This document shows, one piece after another, positions 10,866 through 23,793 of a stretch of DNA of 64,000 bases. How positions within the stretch are numbered: position 1 is the first letter of the stretch; each line of letters opens with the position of its first letter. This DNA is from Isoetes taiwanensis (taxonomy: Eukaryota > Streptophyta > Lycopodiopsida > Isoetales > Isoetaceae): contig JAJEKV010000005.1 in the NCBI GenBank assembly GCA_021234155.1, positions 18,152,089 through 18,216,088 on the forward strand, written 5' to 3'. The translations under genes were made by a program, and so were the position numbers. The notes beneath the pieces were generated by a model. The model was given only the letters and a program-made list of their open reading frames with translations, was not told the origin of the DNA and did no database searches.

Positions 10866-13800
10866 GGCCTTGTGGCGGATTTACCTATGGTCCTATGTGG
10901 ATTTAGGTAAATGTGGCCACATTAATATAAGGCCACAAAAAATATATTTGTAGTAGATATAAGCAATATGCTTATGCTACTTGGAAGCGACATATTGCTT
11001 TTAAAGATGTTTGGTCTGCAAAAAGACCTTCGAAAATAGTTAACAATGGGAAGTTATTGCAAGAAATACCAAACCTTGTACCTTAGGGTCTTGAAAAATT
11101 GTTTTGCTTAGTATTTCTAAAGCAAACATCATTTGACTAATTATTGTACCCAAAAAATATATGCACATGGGTTTTGATTTTGTGCAACTATAGCTTTATT
11201 AGGGATATTTTGCAACAATTATTGGGGGGGGAATTAAACCTTATACGAGTTTGTTGGTGGATCTATGCACAATCTGGCAAGGATTTGAAAATGGCGCACA
11301 ATTTAATTGTGGAAAACAATATTGGCAATTGTGGCAACCTAGTATATGAGATACAATTAGATTGCATTAGAAAATCTATATAAGGTGACATTTGTGTGGG
11401 AAAACTTGGTAGCCTATGCTATATTTTTACCCCAGAAGGTACGACATTTTTGTTAAATGATATTATCAAATCCATTTGCATACGGGGCTTTGCCCATCAC
11501 ACTTTGGTGCCACACATTTACATATTTGGCTTGATTTACAAGGTAACCTTAGGGCAAATGATATTTTTGGCTTAGGGCATCTTCCGAATTTTACCTGAGC
11601 TAAAGTGGTACATTTGGAATAGTAGCGACCAGAAATACATGTCGGGTCTCCTGAGATGGATCTCGGACAAAAGCGCATGTTGATGCTTGAGTTGGCGGCA
11701 AAAACCTACCGGATCCCCATGTAACAGCCCGTGGGACTAAATCCGGATCTTGTTAGGTGTGCCTTCACTACACTTTGGCAAAAAATGCTATAATTTGGCT
11801 TGATCATTTCGGCATGATAATGGTTTCATGGTTAGGCATAGAGCCGGACGGTTGGCATGCCTTTATCACGTGATACATCTTCTACTCACAGATTGCATGG
11901 CGGGCTGGAGCTACTATGGCCGATTTGGCTTGTACAAACCTTAAAGGCATTCTGGATACGCCATATTGCGGATTTTTGGGAACAACCCTCTTATGAGCTT
12001 GGTGGGCTAAAGCACCTTCGTGATCGACTTCAGCTAAAAGTTGTAAGATATACATTTTATTGAAGGTTGGTAGGTTGCTCTTAGGGGCAGATTATTACCA
12101 TCGATTTGCTACACGTATTTGGGCTTTCTGGTAATATTTTTACTCGGCATAAATAGCTAAAGGGTAATTCATATTTACCACCATACTATAACAGCGGATG
12201 GTGACTCTATTATGATTATACATTGATACAAACTCAGGTCTTTATATACAGGACCATTACAAATGTAATCTTTGCTTCATGGTTTCTTAAGGATCATTTG
12301 CTAATATAGACCTTGGGATTGAATGGCATGGAATGGGTAGCTTTGGTGAAACAATTTGGCCAATACTATCGAGAAAACAAGTTGCTTATTTGAAAGGGCA
12401 ATCATAATCAGGTTGGACTTTATTTAGTCTCCTAATGGGTTTTGGCTGGAGTTTTCTATAGTCTAGCCATAAAGGTTCCATGTAATTTTTTTGCCTCGCA
12501 TTCATATGGGGTTAGGAGCAGGCTGAATTTGTCTCTCTCTATAAAGGAGACCATGCCTTTTAGTATTTATTTAAAGGAGATGGTTTTTAAGATGTATGAG
12601 TGATTATAGTTAAACTGTACATTATAACACTTACATCTTAAATTTTGAAAGCCTCTTTTGTCATTCTACTAAAGTAGCTTATTTTATTTACACTTCGCTT
12701 GTGATTGATAAAGCCCGGAAAAGCTTTCTCGTTAAAACTATTTTTATACGATATGATTATCATGTATACTCTATAATAAAGAATACATTTGCAATTGATA
12801 ATGATATTATCGGGAGTCACGCAAATAATGAGCTAATATAGGGCCTAATATATGAGGCCCTAATATAATCCCACTTCAAGCCCCGTGGGCATAGCATAAT
12901 GGTTGAACAACGAATTTGGACTTATAATCTATGGACTGGTTTAGTCCATAGAATAGGACGGATAATATTGGTTTAGGGTCTCTTTTGGCGGGGGCTTTGG
13001 CAACTGCTGGGACAAGGCTAATATGAATGGAGGCATAAATTGCCTATAGCATTGCGGGGTCCAAGTGAGCATCTAATGGTGTAACAAAAGGTGGCATACA
13101 CTTGCCCCAATTTGGTTATATCTAACCCTATAGTATTATTTGAAAATTGTAATGATGATTACAATAAGATATGAAAAGGATAGATATAGTTTATGCAATT
13201 TTTTACCCCTAGCATTTAAATTAGGGATTGGTTAAACTAATACTATGATTACGGGGCCAAGGTTGGTGGTAATTCAAATGTGCGATTGTAGCATAGGGTA
13301 TGTGTCAGGGGGATGATAGGATCTGGGATCCCAAATGGATATAAAATTTTTTATGGTGTAAATATGGACCACAAGGTGTTGGTAACATATACTCGAAATT
13401 TGTTTACAATAGTACCTACAAAGTTTTTTTTCCTTCCCCTAATGTCCAAAAAAAGTAAATAACGATAGGGTGGCGTCTACGACGACCTTGGGCTGATAGA
13501 TCTTTGCCGGATCCTAACAAACCATGGATGACCTTTTGATTATTATTTTATTTACATGCAATATCGACAACTCGGATTGATGAGGCAACAGTATTTGTTA
13601 TGATCCTTTTTCTTATCTTCTTGTAATATTTGCTTAGAAGCAGTTGGCTTTGGTTTTCTAAGTAATATGGTTTAACCTCCATGCTATATAATAAGATGGA
13701 TCCCTCTTCTATGACACGATTTTTGGGCATGAGGCAAAGCGGGCCGAGCACGAGGGTGTGCAATAAGGCGGAACCGGATCTAAACTCATTAGATTCCTTA

Positions 13801-16800
13801 GAAGAAATGGCTTGAAACATAATGTAGCATGACCCTACTAAAGAGCTCAAAAAAGCATTTAGGGTAATGAGAGCCCCATGGATTAGATCAAATAGGAAAA
13901 ATTGATTAGGAATTATAAAATTCCTCCTAAATGCACGAATGCGTAATGGGAATGTCCTAGATGCAGTAATACATCAAGCGGCAATGTGGAGTTTGTTGCG
14001 GACTACGAAATTGAAGAAATCGAAGAGGATTACGATGATGGAGTGCAACCAAATCGAGTTCTACAATTGAATTGTTTAAATCTTTGGTTTCTAATCATTT
14101 AATGTAATATTCAAGGTTATAGGGTGTAGTACTACCGGTCCAAGTTATTTGTATAGGCATAACGGGTTACCATGATTGTCACAGATTACGCATGAATTGC
14201 TATATTCGAAAATTAAGATGTAATGTACCAATCCATAGGCTTTTAACATATGGTAAGAGTATATTTAAGTTAACTGTGGGTAAAGGCGGAAATGCCAAGA
14301 GAGTTCATTGCTTACATTAGCGGGTAGGATTTTTTACCCTCTTAAAGGCTAATTAGTTCTATTTCTTTGAGTGTCCGAGCTCTCTTCTCTCCATCTAGCT
14401 CTTTTTTTTTTGCATGGAAGCATGAATGATTGAAGAATGTTTTTATGTACCTTTGTATTTATATTGTATACAAGCGTTTATGGTAAGATTTTGATCCCTT
14501 CAAGTATAATTATTCAATGGAGTAACTATATGGTAAACTCTTAATCCTTTTTTGTGTATTGGTATTTTTGAATATTATGGCTTTTTTTTTCTTGGTAAAA
14601 CATGTTTGGAGCACCTTGAAGTAATTTATGGTAATATAATTATGGATCTCGACATTTGGTACATGATCTCTTATTTTCTTATTACATTTCCATATTTGCT
14701 TACTTTTTGGTTAGATCCGATGGTTTTAAATTTGCATGGTGTTTTCTGTTTAATTTTTAAGGCTTTGGGTATTGCCTCTCTTTTTGATCATCTTTGGGTT
14801 AACACACATTTGCTAGTTTCTACAGTTCTCTTCAGCAGTTTATTCCAAATTGTTTTACAAGTTATTTTACAAGTTATTTAGCAATTTTATGGTGACCCAT
14901 ATTGCTTGTTGTGGATGAATTCCTTTTACTTTCACATTTATTTGAAAAAGAAAACATGTATCAAAGTAGTATGGTCAAGGTTAAATAATTGTATTATTAA
15001 ATGAGTTGAGTGGTCCTTATTTTTTAGACTTTGGTCTAGGTTAAGCTATTATATGGTTACATGATCTCTAAGGGCTCCCTCTTTTGGGTCCAATAAATTC
15101 AGTAGTCTTATTTAGTTAGGTTAAGGCTATTTGAATGTCTAGTCAAGTAGAGGCTTGGTTAGGCGGTCTATATATCTCCCACTTTGGATCAACTTTGGTT
15201 TCTTTGGTGAAGTCCTTAGAGATCGATGTAGTCATTTATTTTACTTTACATTATTCTTATCCTAATTTTTATGTTTACTAATATGTATTACATTCTTTAG
15301 GAAGCTAGAGCTCGAAGAAAATTGATCTTGGTTTCTTCAAGCAACAAGATTCAATCAACAAACAAATGCACTTGTTTTTGGTCGGGGGTAGACAGTGGCT
15401 TCACCCGAGCTTGCTAAACTTGGTTACATGGAAGGTATCTTAGCCCCTAATAAAGGCTATCAGGCGGTTTTGGCGTATGTAAAAAGTTGGTGGAGGTTCA
15501 TAATCACGCTAATACATGAAGGAATGCAATTTGAATGAAGGAGAAATTTCAGTAGTACTTTTTCTTGGGTTTAACAATATCTTTTGGGACTTGTGCTTGA
15601 AGTTCAAGGATGCCGGTCACGCTAAGTGTCATGAGTTGATTATTGATGCATACAAAAATTGCACGATGCACACATTTGGCTAGCGATAAAAAGGATGTGG
15701 TTGATCTTACGGCCTTCATCGGGGGGAAATAATGCTTGAAAGCGAGAACAATCTCAAGTTCACTTATACCCCAAAGGCAAGGTTAGTACTCCTACCGATA
15801 AAGTTAGTGAGCGGGGATGCATCATTGGATAATTATGCATTTTAGTATGGATGAAGTGGAAAACAATGGGTTATGCGCAATTATCTGAGGTTTTAATACC
15901 TCCATGTAATGAAGAGGATAATATCGAGGGAAATTTGAATCTTATGGATAAAGGAACTAAATCTTTTTAATTGTGGTGGATTCCCTTTAATGTCAAATAG
16001 GAATGTGGAGATACATCTTGAAAGCGGTTTTAGGATGAAACTACGTGGAGCTAGCAAAATCTCGATTTGTGATTGCTCCAATGGGAAGAGAATCCTTTAT
16101 TATGCTTGCGAATAACTAATGAGGAAGTTACTAAAATTTGAAAGAGATGCTATATCTTTCACTAAAATATCGGAAAGATTAATTTGAATCTACCTTTCCC
16201 AATTAAACTACGGAGAAAAATGTACTATTGGGACTGCCCTATATATAGGGCAAAAGGGACACATGGCAAAAACTGATGAACAGAGAATAGACTTTTACTT
16301 GAAACGCATTTGGAGGACTTATTGCCCTTTTTTCAAGTGTAATTGTGACAATGTTACAGATGAAAAATGCTGCGATAATATCATATGGTTTGACCATATG
16401 GTTTGGTTCATATTTAATAATCGGAGAGATTTGGACTGAGCAAAGTTTGCAGATGAGGTTTGCATATATGCGAGATGGTTATCTTGATCCAATTAAGAAA
16501 GTTGTCATTTCTTACATTGGATATCCGAAAATAAGGGATCTGTTCTTCAAAATGACTCAAGGTTAGGCGAGAATGAAAATTGTAACTTTAAAGCTGGAAT
16601 TTGGCAACTCTAAGGCGGTGGATATTATTGAAAACTATCAAGTCCGAGGAAGTTTTTAATGGATCATCTCCATGATAATAACGACTTTGGATATGCTCAC
16701 GCAAGGAAGAGAAACCGAATTCTATTGCTCATCGATTGGTATCCTCGGACCTCAAAGATCTTGAGAAATCAAGTGGGTGAAGTGTTAGCCACAAATAAAG

Positions 16801-19090
16801 CAGGTAACTCTCCACAGTGCAAAGGTAGCGATAATATTATGTTTTGAATATAGTATGGTTTTACATACTATATACGACTTATATATTTACGAATGCTTGT
16901 GTGCATGCATTGCATGTTATTTAGGGCCTTAGTGCCAATCTATAGGATCTTTCCCAATTTTTATATGGGAGTTATTCCCCAAATTTTTCTTTATGGAGTT
17001 ATTCCCAAATTTTGCTACTATATGATATTGAATAAAATATTTTATGTTGCTAAAGCATTGATATTGTTTTAAGCGAGAAAAGAAGAGTTCTTTTGCAGCG
17101 GGGATTGATGGAAGGATTAAACTACAAGTATTAAAGGAAAAAATTGATAAAAAGTATGTGCATCTTACCTATTTTTCAAAGTTGTGGATAAAATCAAGCT
17201 ATACTAGTGCTTTTAAAAGTGTTATTATGCTTGGGCATCTTGGTAGTATTGTTTATGATGCATGGGGAAAACACAACTTTGGTGGAGATATATATTAGTA
17301 ATCTTAAAGATATGTTCTATAAACCCAAAGTGGTCTTTACTAATGATGGTCGACCAGCTTGTGTATGCTCTATACCAAGGTTGCGAGAAATTTGTAGATC
17401 AAGAATTGGACATATCCGTTACTACGGATATCAATAATATACATTGCAAGGGCTTGAGAAATTGGTTTGCACTTGGGCTAAATTACATCCTGGATTTGTC
17501 CTTTTACTATTACAAAGTATATGGAAGAAATTGAGATTACAATTGGCGTTTTTCATGTGCCTGATTCTCATTCATGATTTTTGATGAACATACTATACGA
17601 CAATGCAAATTGGATCCCGATGAATGAAATAAAATGGTTAGCTAAGTTATTTGTGGAAAGCAATGCCGGTCGAGGAAAAAATTCCTTATTGAGGAGGAAA
17701 GTGTTATAAAAATATGGAATGGTTAGTTAATAACACAGTATATTCCCGAGGGTTGATAAAAGACCAACAATCCGGTGTTTTATCGCCCATTGCATGTCGG
17801 AATGGAAGCTAGTGTCGGACTTAATAGTAATGATTTTTGCAGCGGTACAATCGGTAAAGATCAACTCATTTCTGAGGTCCAAGCAGATTTGTAATCTATT
17901 GGGGGATGGACACATTGGTAGCTTGGAACTCCGTACCTCCTTGGGATCTTTAAAGCACATAAGTTTGAATATAGATGGATAACAAATGCATGATACAATT
18001 TTTTCCATCACCGCATCTATTGTGGCAAAATTTGGTTTGAACACGATACTTGATATATGGCCTTCTATTTGCTTTGAAAGGTGTAGTAAAGCCAATATTT
18101 TCCAAAAAAAAATAATATTAAAGCAAACATGGGTAGTTAATTCTATATATGATGTTGCATGTAACATTCGGCAAAAAATCAATGATGTCTTTGTGGGCGG
18201 ACATTACCAAATGCTATGAAAATATCCCTCTTTATGGGAGTATGGGATGCAATGTGATGGAAAGGTTAGTTTAATGGCCTGGGTTTCCAAAGGAAAAGTC
18301 ATTACGGATGTGATATACGGTACCAAATTCAAAGTAATGGTAAAATTACCATGGAATGGAAGAACAAAGCCCCCGAAAGTAAAGCATGGAAAAATTTGGA
18401 TAAGGAACTCTTCATTGCTTTGAACATATGGTCGCTTAATAATTGCTGGCTTCTTATGCATGATGGTATTTTTAAGGAAGGTTAAAGGTATTCCTATGGG
18501 GTTTTGCTTCAAGCGAGGATGGTGCAACTTATATTTGGCGGCACTTGAATTGGACTTTATTACTAAGCTTATTAATGAAGGAAGGCTACAAGAAGGCTGG
18601 CGCCTTTAAGTTTTCGTTCAGGGTATATTGATGATTTACTCAAGCATTAATAATCCTATTAGAGGATTTCTTGGCTGTTAAATAAAAATATAGCCAAAAA
18701 TATATGACTTGGAGCATTTAGTCATCAAAGATGAAACAAATATATTGTAAGAAGGAGACCTTATTGGTAGGAAAGTTGATTTCCTAAACATGTCTATTGA
18801 AATTATGGCACATCATACGAGGCCTATATAATACTATGAAGTTTGATAAAAGAAATAATCTACCTTTTAAGGTGGCAAGATTCATACATGCTACGGTTCG
18901 CGGGCCATATATTAATGCTTGCAATGTAATTATATCACAAAATGACCATTGCTTTATGTACTGACAATCAATTAAGACTCTTTCAGCGATGTGTTGGAAC
19001 TTATGAATTGCTTCATCAACAATGGCTTGAGAGAAAAGATGATGTATGGTTTAAATATCTAGCATTATAACGGGTTTTTTTTTGTTTTTG
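10866..19090 (+). mobile_element. Degraded retroelement F, copy 1
   Basis: The first 4.3 kb (10866-15175) recurs at 34763-39098. The remainder, about 15.2-19.1 kb, is found only here and ends in reverse-transcriptase sequence. Between 15.3 and 17.9 kb the plus strand keeps protein-like stretches broken by many stops and shifts, including a Cys-rich patch near 16323 (CPFFKCNC) and a 62-residue open frame at 16659-16847. Neither LTRs nor a poly(A) tail was identified. F may be one 8-kb element or a 4.3-kb repeat joined to an RT-bearing one; the truncated second copy cannot decide this. Confidence 0.6.
17952..19070 (+). pseudogene. Reverse transcriptase, frameshifted, YIDD type
   Basis: Motifs appear in the correct order for a reverse transcriptase palm. 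They are FEYRWITNA (17964-17990), DITKCYENIPLYG (18200-18238; motif A aspartate), GIPMGFCFKRGWCNLYL (from 18487; motif B region), GYIDDLL (18621-18641; catalytic motif C), DFLNMSIEI (from 18778) and FDKRNNLPFKVARFIHA (from 18842). Translation ends at TAA near 19068. These lie in different frames separated by single-base shifts and stops. After YIDDLL one extra A in a CTCAAGC context moves SINNP out of frame. Known: such motifs polymerise cDNA from an RNA template. Inferred: the post-catalytic FDKRNN-type block and lack of integrase or RNase H nearby point away from LTR elements, perhaps to a Penelope-like or unclassified lineage. No GIY-YIG domain was recognised. Confidence 0.8.
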
Positions 19091-19777
19091 TCTTTATTTT
19101 CTCTAAGGTTTCATATGATTTGGTGGTCGTGTTATTCATTCAGGTGTACTAAATAGTATTTCTAGAGTGCACCCTTTTGTTAACCGTTGATTTTTAGAGA
19201 AGGGGCAAAATCCGTGGTGGATATCCTCCCATTATTTTTAGGGTTTTTTGGTTCTGCCGGCGGATGGATAAAAGCTAAAAAGCTTTATGCCAATGAGCGG
19301 TGATAATTTGCAAAGTCGGCATGGTTGCCCTAAACTGGCTATCTCAGCTGGCCCCGGGAGGGACGTTAATCAGCGCTTTCCTTGAGCACGGAATGCACGA
19401 GTCTGGATGGAGGATTTCGCGAGAGTAGATTGCACCCTTTCGCTCGCAACTGCATCGACGAAGAAAGCTTCAGCTCTACAATTTTACCAGCATTGATCGA
19501 ATCTTACACACCCCAAAAAACGACGAGACGTGCTGCAGCGGGCATGTCGGGCTGGAAATCTGCACATGTTTTTCGTGGTAAATCATCTACCATGGATACT
19601 CTTGTTTTTGTGTTTGGAGGGTTTAGGGTTTAAGAAATGAGGCTAAGTTGTATATTTTGTGTGTTAATCCAAATCTTTGGGCATCTTGAATCCGGGCTTT
19701 CGATTCCATGCAAATAATAAGTCATGCGGTAACAAATTTATAAACTTTCGGTTTCAAATTTCCATCCATGAATGCCC
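19091..19777. other. Non-coding or unassigned
   Basis: Mixed composition with a GC-richer patch at about 19340-19560. One plus-strand open frame (19382-19633, 83 codons) has no recognised domain. The minus strand could hold further xylulokinase sequence, but I could not extend the match below about 19778 with confidence. Confidence 0.4.
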
Positions 19778-20320
19778 CCGCAACCCTTCTACGGTTTTAA
19801 ATGGAAGAGCTTTATCGGACCAAATGGCGGTATGCGAAATCCATCAATTCATGCACCAGCTCCATCGGCATAATCAATGTCAAAGATAATCTCCAAGCAA
19901 GAGAGATGCCATAAAAGAACTTACTAAAATATCCTCTCGGTGATATGGTAAGTTTCGGTTGTTTTTCAAATATTTTCCTTATTCGGGGACCGGTGGAAAC
20001 CTTCATATGCTCTAAATCGTGAGTTTGGCAACCTCAAGCTCCTCCCAATGCGGCTTCAATGGCTCTACATTGAGCACGGGTCTTGCTATCCATCCATATA
20101 GGTGAGTTATTGATGAAAATGCATCCACGAAGTTGGTGAACAAGACTATCGAATGTTTTAATTCCTTGAGGTCTTTTCGGCGCCTTGCTTCCAATAAACA
20201 CTCCCATGTTATTTGTCCACTACACGAAATAGCCCTTATCTTTCTTAGCGGAAAAGATGCTCTCTGTAACTTGTCTAACACAAGCTCTAGAGCTGCCACC
20301 CACATAAGAGGAGGAGGTCT
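19778..20320 (-). pseudogene. Xylulokinase fragment, frameshifted
   Basis: Read on the minus strand, the blocks match plant xylulokinase (FGGY sugar kinase, D-xylulose to xylulose 5-phosphate) in order. They are LMWVAALELVLDKLQR, an AIS-SGQ stretch, HGSVYWKQGAEKT, SPIWMDSKTRAQCRAIEAA, STGPRIRKIF, DIDYADGAG (near 19851-19880) and a WSDKAL-EGLR stretch. They fall in at least three frames. The N-terminal start and the C-terminal ATP-binding half are missing, and no intron is apparent across 540 bp, so this may be a processed or captured fragment. Several breaks sit where CAG or CTG would be expected, so sequence error could contribute. It lies in transposon-rich surroundings with no partner gene. 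Confidence 0.85.
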
Positions 20321-21286
20321 TTGTAACTGCGCCTTCACCACGAGGCCCTCTGTCGGCTACCCCCTTTTGTGTTGTAATGAGGTAATTACGTGTCAAAATG
20401 TAATGCTTTTACGAGCCATGTATCCTAAGACCGGCATCAATGATAAGCTGCTTTGAGTGATTTGCCATTAAATCATTTGTTTAAAATCCATGAATCGTGT
20501 GCAAGGAAGAAAGATTTGCTTCTTGTGTTGAAGAGTCCAGCCAAAAGGAAAAGTGCATCCGATTGGGGACATGATCGATCCACTAAAATGAGGAGGTTAA
20601 TGATTTTATCTCTTAAAAGAAAGATGTGAGCATTAGCATTTCGCAAAATCAGGTCTCTAAATTTATATGCTTTTTAGTGATTATACTTACCATTGGGGTT
20701 CTCTTCTCGTTATCTTTAGGTCCTTTCCATGTTCTATTGGGGGACATTATTTGTACTTTTCAAAGGCTGGTCAGTCCCGCTAATTGAAGCGAGAAATGGA
20801 AGGTGTATTGCCATCATCCACAGTTGCAAGATCCGTATATAGTATCCGGTTGTTGTATCTTCTTACGAAGGAGGTCGGGCTTGCCAAGTCACTCATGAAT
20901 AGAGGCGAGAGGCATATTATATTATAATCCAGCCACTATCACACATGGAAATCTTTGGATTAGAAAATTCTATTATCTCATTTATGGTGATTATTTATAA
21001 TTCTATTGCTCCTCTTTAGAAATTTTACTTTGAATATTTGCAATATCTTTTTTCCTACTACCTCCATATGGTTCTAGCTTTGCATATTACGCCTGACCTA
21101 AATTTGGTCAATGAGACTAGTGATGGTAGAAACATGCCCTTTATTTCTAGTAAGGTCATTGCAACTACTTAAATTGTCTATATCTACACCCCCTACACCA
21201 TCTTTAAGCCCGAAGGGCCAAAATTTTTTTTAGTTAACACAAACTATTAACATATAACTAACATTATTAACACAAACCATTGCATT
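20321..21286. other. Non-coding, unassigned
   Basis: No domain is recognised. The plus-strand open frame 20133-20456 is antisense to the xylulokinase remnant over most of its length and is not treated as a gene. The rest is A+T-rich without clear structure. Confidence 0.45.
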
Positions 21287-21638
21287 TGACACATTTAAAT
21301 TAAAATCCCCTTAAACCCCCTTTGGTTTGGGTGCATATTCACCGCGAGGGGGTTACGTGAGGGCGGCGAGAGCCTCAAAAATGTACAATACATGTACAAA
21401 ATTAACACCATTAAGTACATTGTCTCAAACCTTATAGTATTTTGCAAACCTTAATATACAGTATACAAAAACTTGTACATGCATACCCCACAAACGAGGA
21501 TCGCTATGTATGGTCCAGATCTTGGAATAAAGGGCAAATATGCCCATCCGAAGGCTCTCGTTGCCCGAAGTAACCCCCCGTGTGAATATGCACCCAAACC
21601 AAAGGGGGTTTAAGGGGGATTTTAATTTAAATGTGTCA
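21287..21638. mobile_element. 352-bp fold-back (MITE-like) element
   Basis: Arms of about 86-89 bp, at 21287-21375 and 21553-21638, are nearly perfect inverted repeats. They begin TGACACATTTAAATTAAAAT and include CCCTTAAACCCCCTTTGG and GGTGCATATTCAC, around a 177-bp centre that has no coding sequence. Such a structure is typical of a non-autonomous fold-back element. I could not see an obvious target-site duplication (left flank ATTGCATT, right flank GATATGAT). Confidence 0.8.
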
Positions 21639-22978
21639 GATATGATATCGCCACTGTTATGTTTGAGCTTTACAAATCCAAATCAGCATGAGGTTTTGGT
21701 CTGCTTATTATGGACTAGTCTGTGTACTAAGGATCAAGATAATTGGTCTGCTTATTTGGAACGGAATACATAGATATTATATCAGAAGCATCTTCTGGTA
21801 ATATGGAAGGTTTTTTGCCAGCATTTTGTAATAGCTGATCACTAGGATGTTATTGACAAAAGATACTAATTTGATATGAGAAATATGTTACATTTTGTGA
21901 TTGCTGGATATATAGGGTTAGTAGTATGATCATATCACAGCTACAATTTGGTTTTTTGGTTCATATTAGCCTTATTTTGACTAGTAAAGGTTCAGTGGAC
22001 CTCAATTATAGTTTGTTTCAGCCAATGGCTTGCATGGATATAGGTTGAATATAAAACACTTAAGATGATTCTCTAAGGCAGTAATAGAGGTTATATACAT
22101 GGTTAATTGGTCTTGATTTGATTTAATTTACTTGGCAATGGAATACTTAACATTGAAACCCCATTCTTTATATTTTTTTTGATAAGTCATTCCTTTTGAT
22201 TCTGTTTTGATTATATTTTAAGGATCCTAGGATAGCAGTAACAAATGTATGATGAATAATAAGATAAATCCTGTAGGAGGTATTCCTGTGACAACCAGAC
22301 TAAATATCAAGATATAAAGGCAAAGCAAAAAGCATTGATATTATAGATATAAAGTGGATAAAAACAACAAAAGATTAAGCCAATTGTGATAAATAATTGG
22401 CTCATGGACAATATCTTAACATAAGGTAATCATATGTTCTTTTTTTGAAAAAAAAGCTAAGCCTTGTTCTTCGAGCAGCGGTGTAGTGCTGGCACCTTTC
22501 GGGATCTTCATATCCCCTCTAGTTTGTTTCCATTATAAGTAAATTCAAGAACATCTCAAGGGTTAAACCAAACAATTTCTTAAAACTGTTCCAACCCCTC
22601 CTAGAAACACGCTACTTTTGGCTACCAGGGAACTCTTTTGGTTTCCTGGTCCAGTAATCACAACTGTATATCCCCTTGGTGGACTTCGCCACTTGTTTTC
22701 ATTCTCTAGTACCTAGTAATAATAAAAAAATCTCTACTGAGAACCTTAGCACAATGCATGGAATTTAAAAATATAAATATACCGGGCCCTCGGTTTATAT
22801 TGGCTCGAAAGTAGTGCGACACGAAATGGTTTATGAGATGGTGGTTCATCTTAATTGAAATGTCATCATCGGATGTATCTAGTTCGCTACATTTGGTAAG
22901 TTCGGTAGCACCATGCTGATTTTTGACACCGGCTGATTCTTAGTAGGCTTGCCGTGGATTTGGAACTTCAAGTTGCGA
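21639..22978. other. Non-coding, unassigned
   Basis: A+T-rich. TTTTTTTGAAAAAAAAGC at about 22440 is a small palindrome. No supported gene. Confidence 0.4.
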
Positions 22979-23206
22979 TTACCAATAGGTTTCACGCGAT
23001 AGTTTCCATCGCAGACGGGCGATTAAGCGAGTCCCATGGTTAGACAAACTACATAAAAGTGCAGTCCCTTCTACCATGTTGTTTCCCTTCAGAAATGACT
23101 CCCAGCCTTCGGTGAAGAATGTTCGGCCACCCACAGTGGCTATATATATGGAATACTCCTTCTGATTTGGTCCCATGCCAACAATATACTGATCTCGGGC
23201 GAGCAA
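22979..23206 (-). pseudogene. Possible B3 DNA-binding domain fragment
   Basis: The 75-residue minus-strand frame contains YSIYIATVGGRTFF, EGWESFLKGNNMVEGTALL and a following CSLSNHGTRLIARL. The order of a hydrophobic strand, GGRTFF, GW-x-SF, a NN-x-x-EG turn and a final strand resembles the C-terminal half of plant B3 transcription-factor domains, which bind DNA in the nucleus. The N-terminal strands of the fold are not clear upstream, and the frame ends without the rest of a gene. Based on pattern recognition only; it may be a captured fragment or a coincidence. Confidence 0.4.
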
Positions 23207-23743
23207 TACTCCCTCGGCTTCCTGAAAAATCTCGATTACGGTTAAGACTTATATCTCTATAAAGGAAATAGTCATGAAAGAATGTATCAGAATTTTTTGC
23301 TCACCAGCAAATGACCGAACTTGACATCTACTAAAAACACTGTCGCCATAGCCGAAAATAGGAAGGAAATATGGACTTGGAATGTTGAAAGGCGGCTTCG
23401 GCCGGGAAATAGCTTATAAAATGAAGATTTATTAGGATTTAATGTAATTATGATATATCTACTCTATTTATTGCTTGTGTAAGGCCTATTTGTAAGGCCT
23501 AAGATGGTACCATCATTGTTAGTAATTAATTGTTGGGTATTATCTTATTCTAAATTTTCTTTATCACTACTAGTTTTTTTTTAAAAAACTCCACCATTGG
23601 CTCATATAACCCTCTATAATCTATTCCCTTTGGTTTAGGACCATTTTTAACTTTTAGTTGGCAGGAGGGTCCCTTTGCTAGCAAAGGGATCCTCCAATCC
23701 CTTTTGTTAACATATGGGACCTTATTCCTTCCTATATAGGTAG

Positions 23744-23746
<3 letters not shown>
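23207..23746. other. Non-coding, unassigned
   Basis: A+T-rich sequence between the B3-like remnant and the TA tract. Nothing recognised. Confidence 0.4.

Positions 23747-23792
<46 letters not shown>
23747..23792. repeat. (TA)23 microsatellite
   Basis: Uninterrupted TA run that forms the left border of the first copy of the 3.4-kb duplicated segment. Confidence 0.98.

Positions 23793-23793
<1 letters not shown>

Noticed and set aside
17727-18182. 151-codon minus-strand frame
   Set aside because: It lies antisense to the reverse-transcriptase remnant, whose motifs are on the plus strand.
20133-20456. 107-codon plus-strand frame
   Set aside because: It is antisense to the xylulokinase blocks for most of its length.
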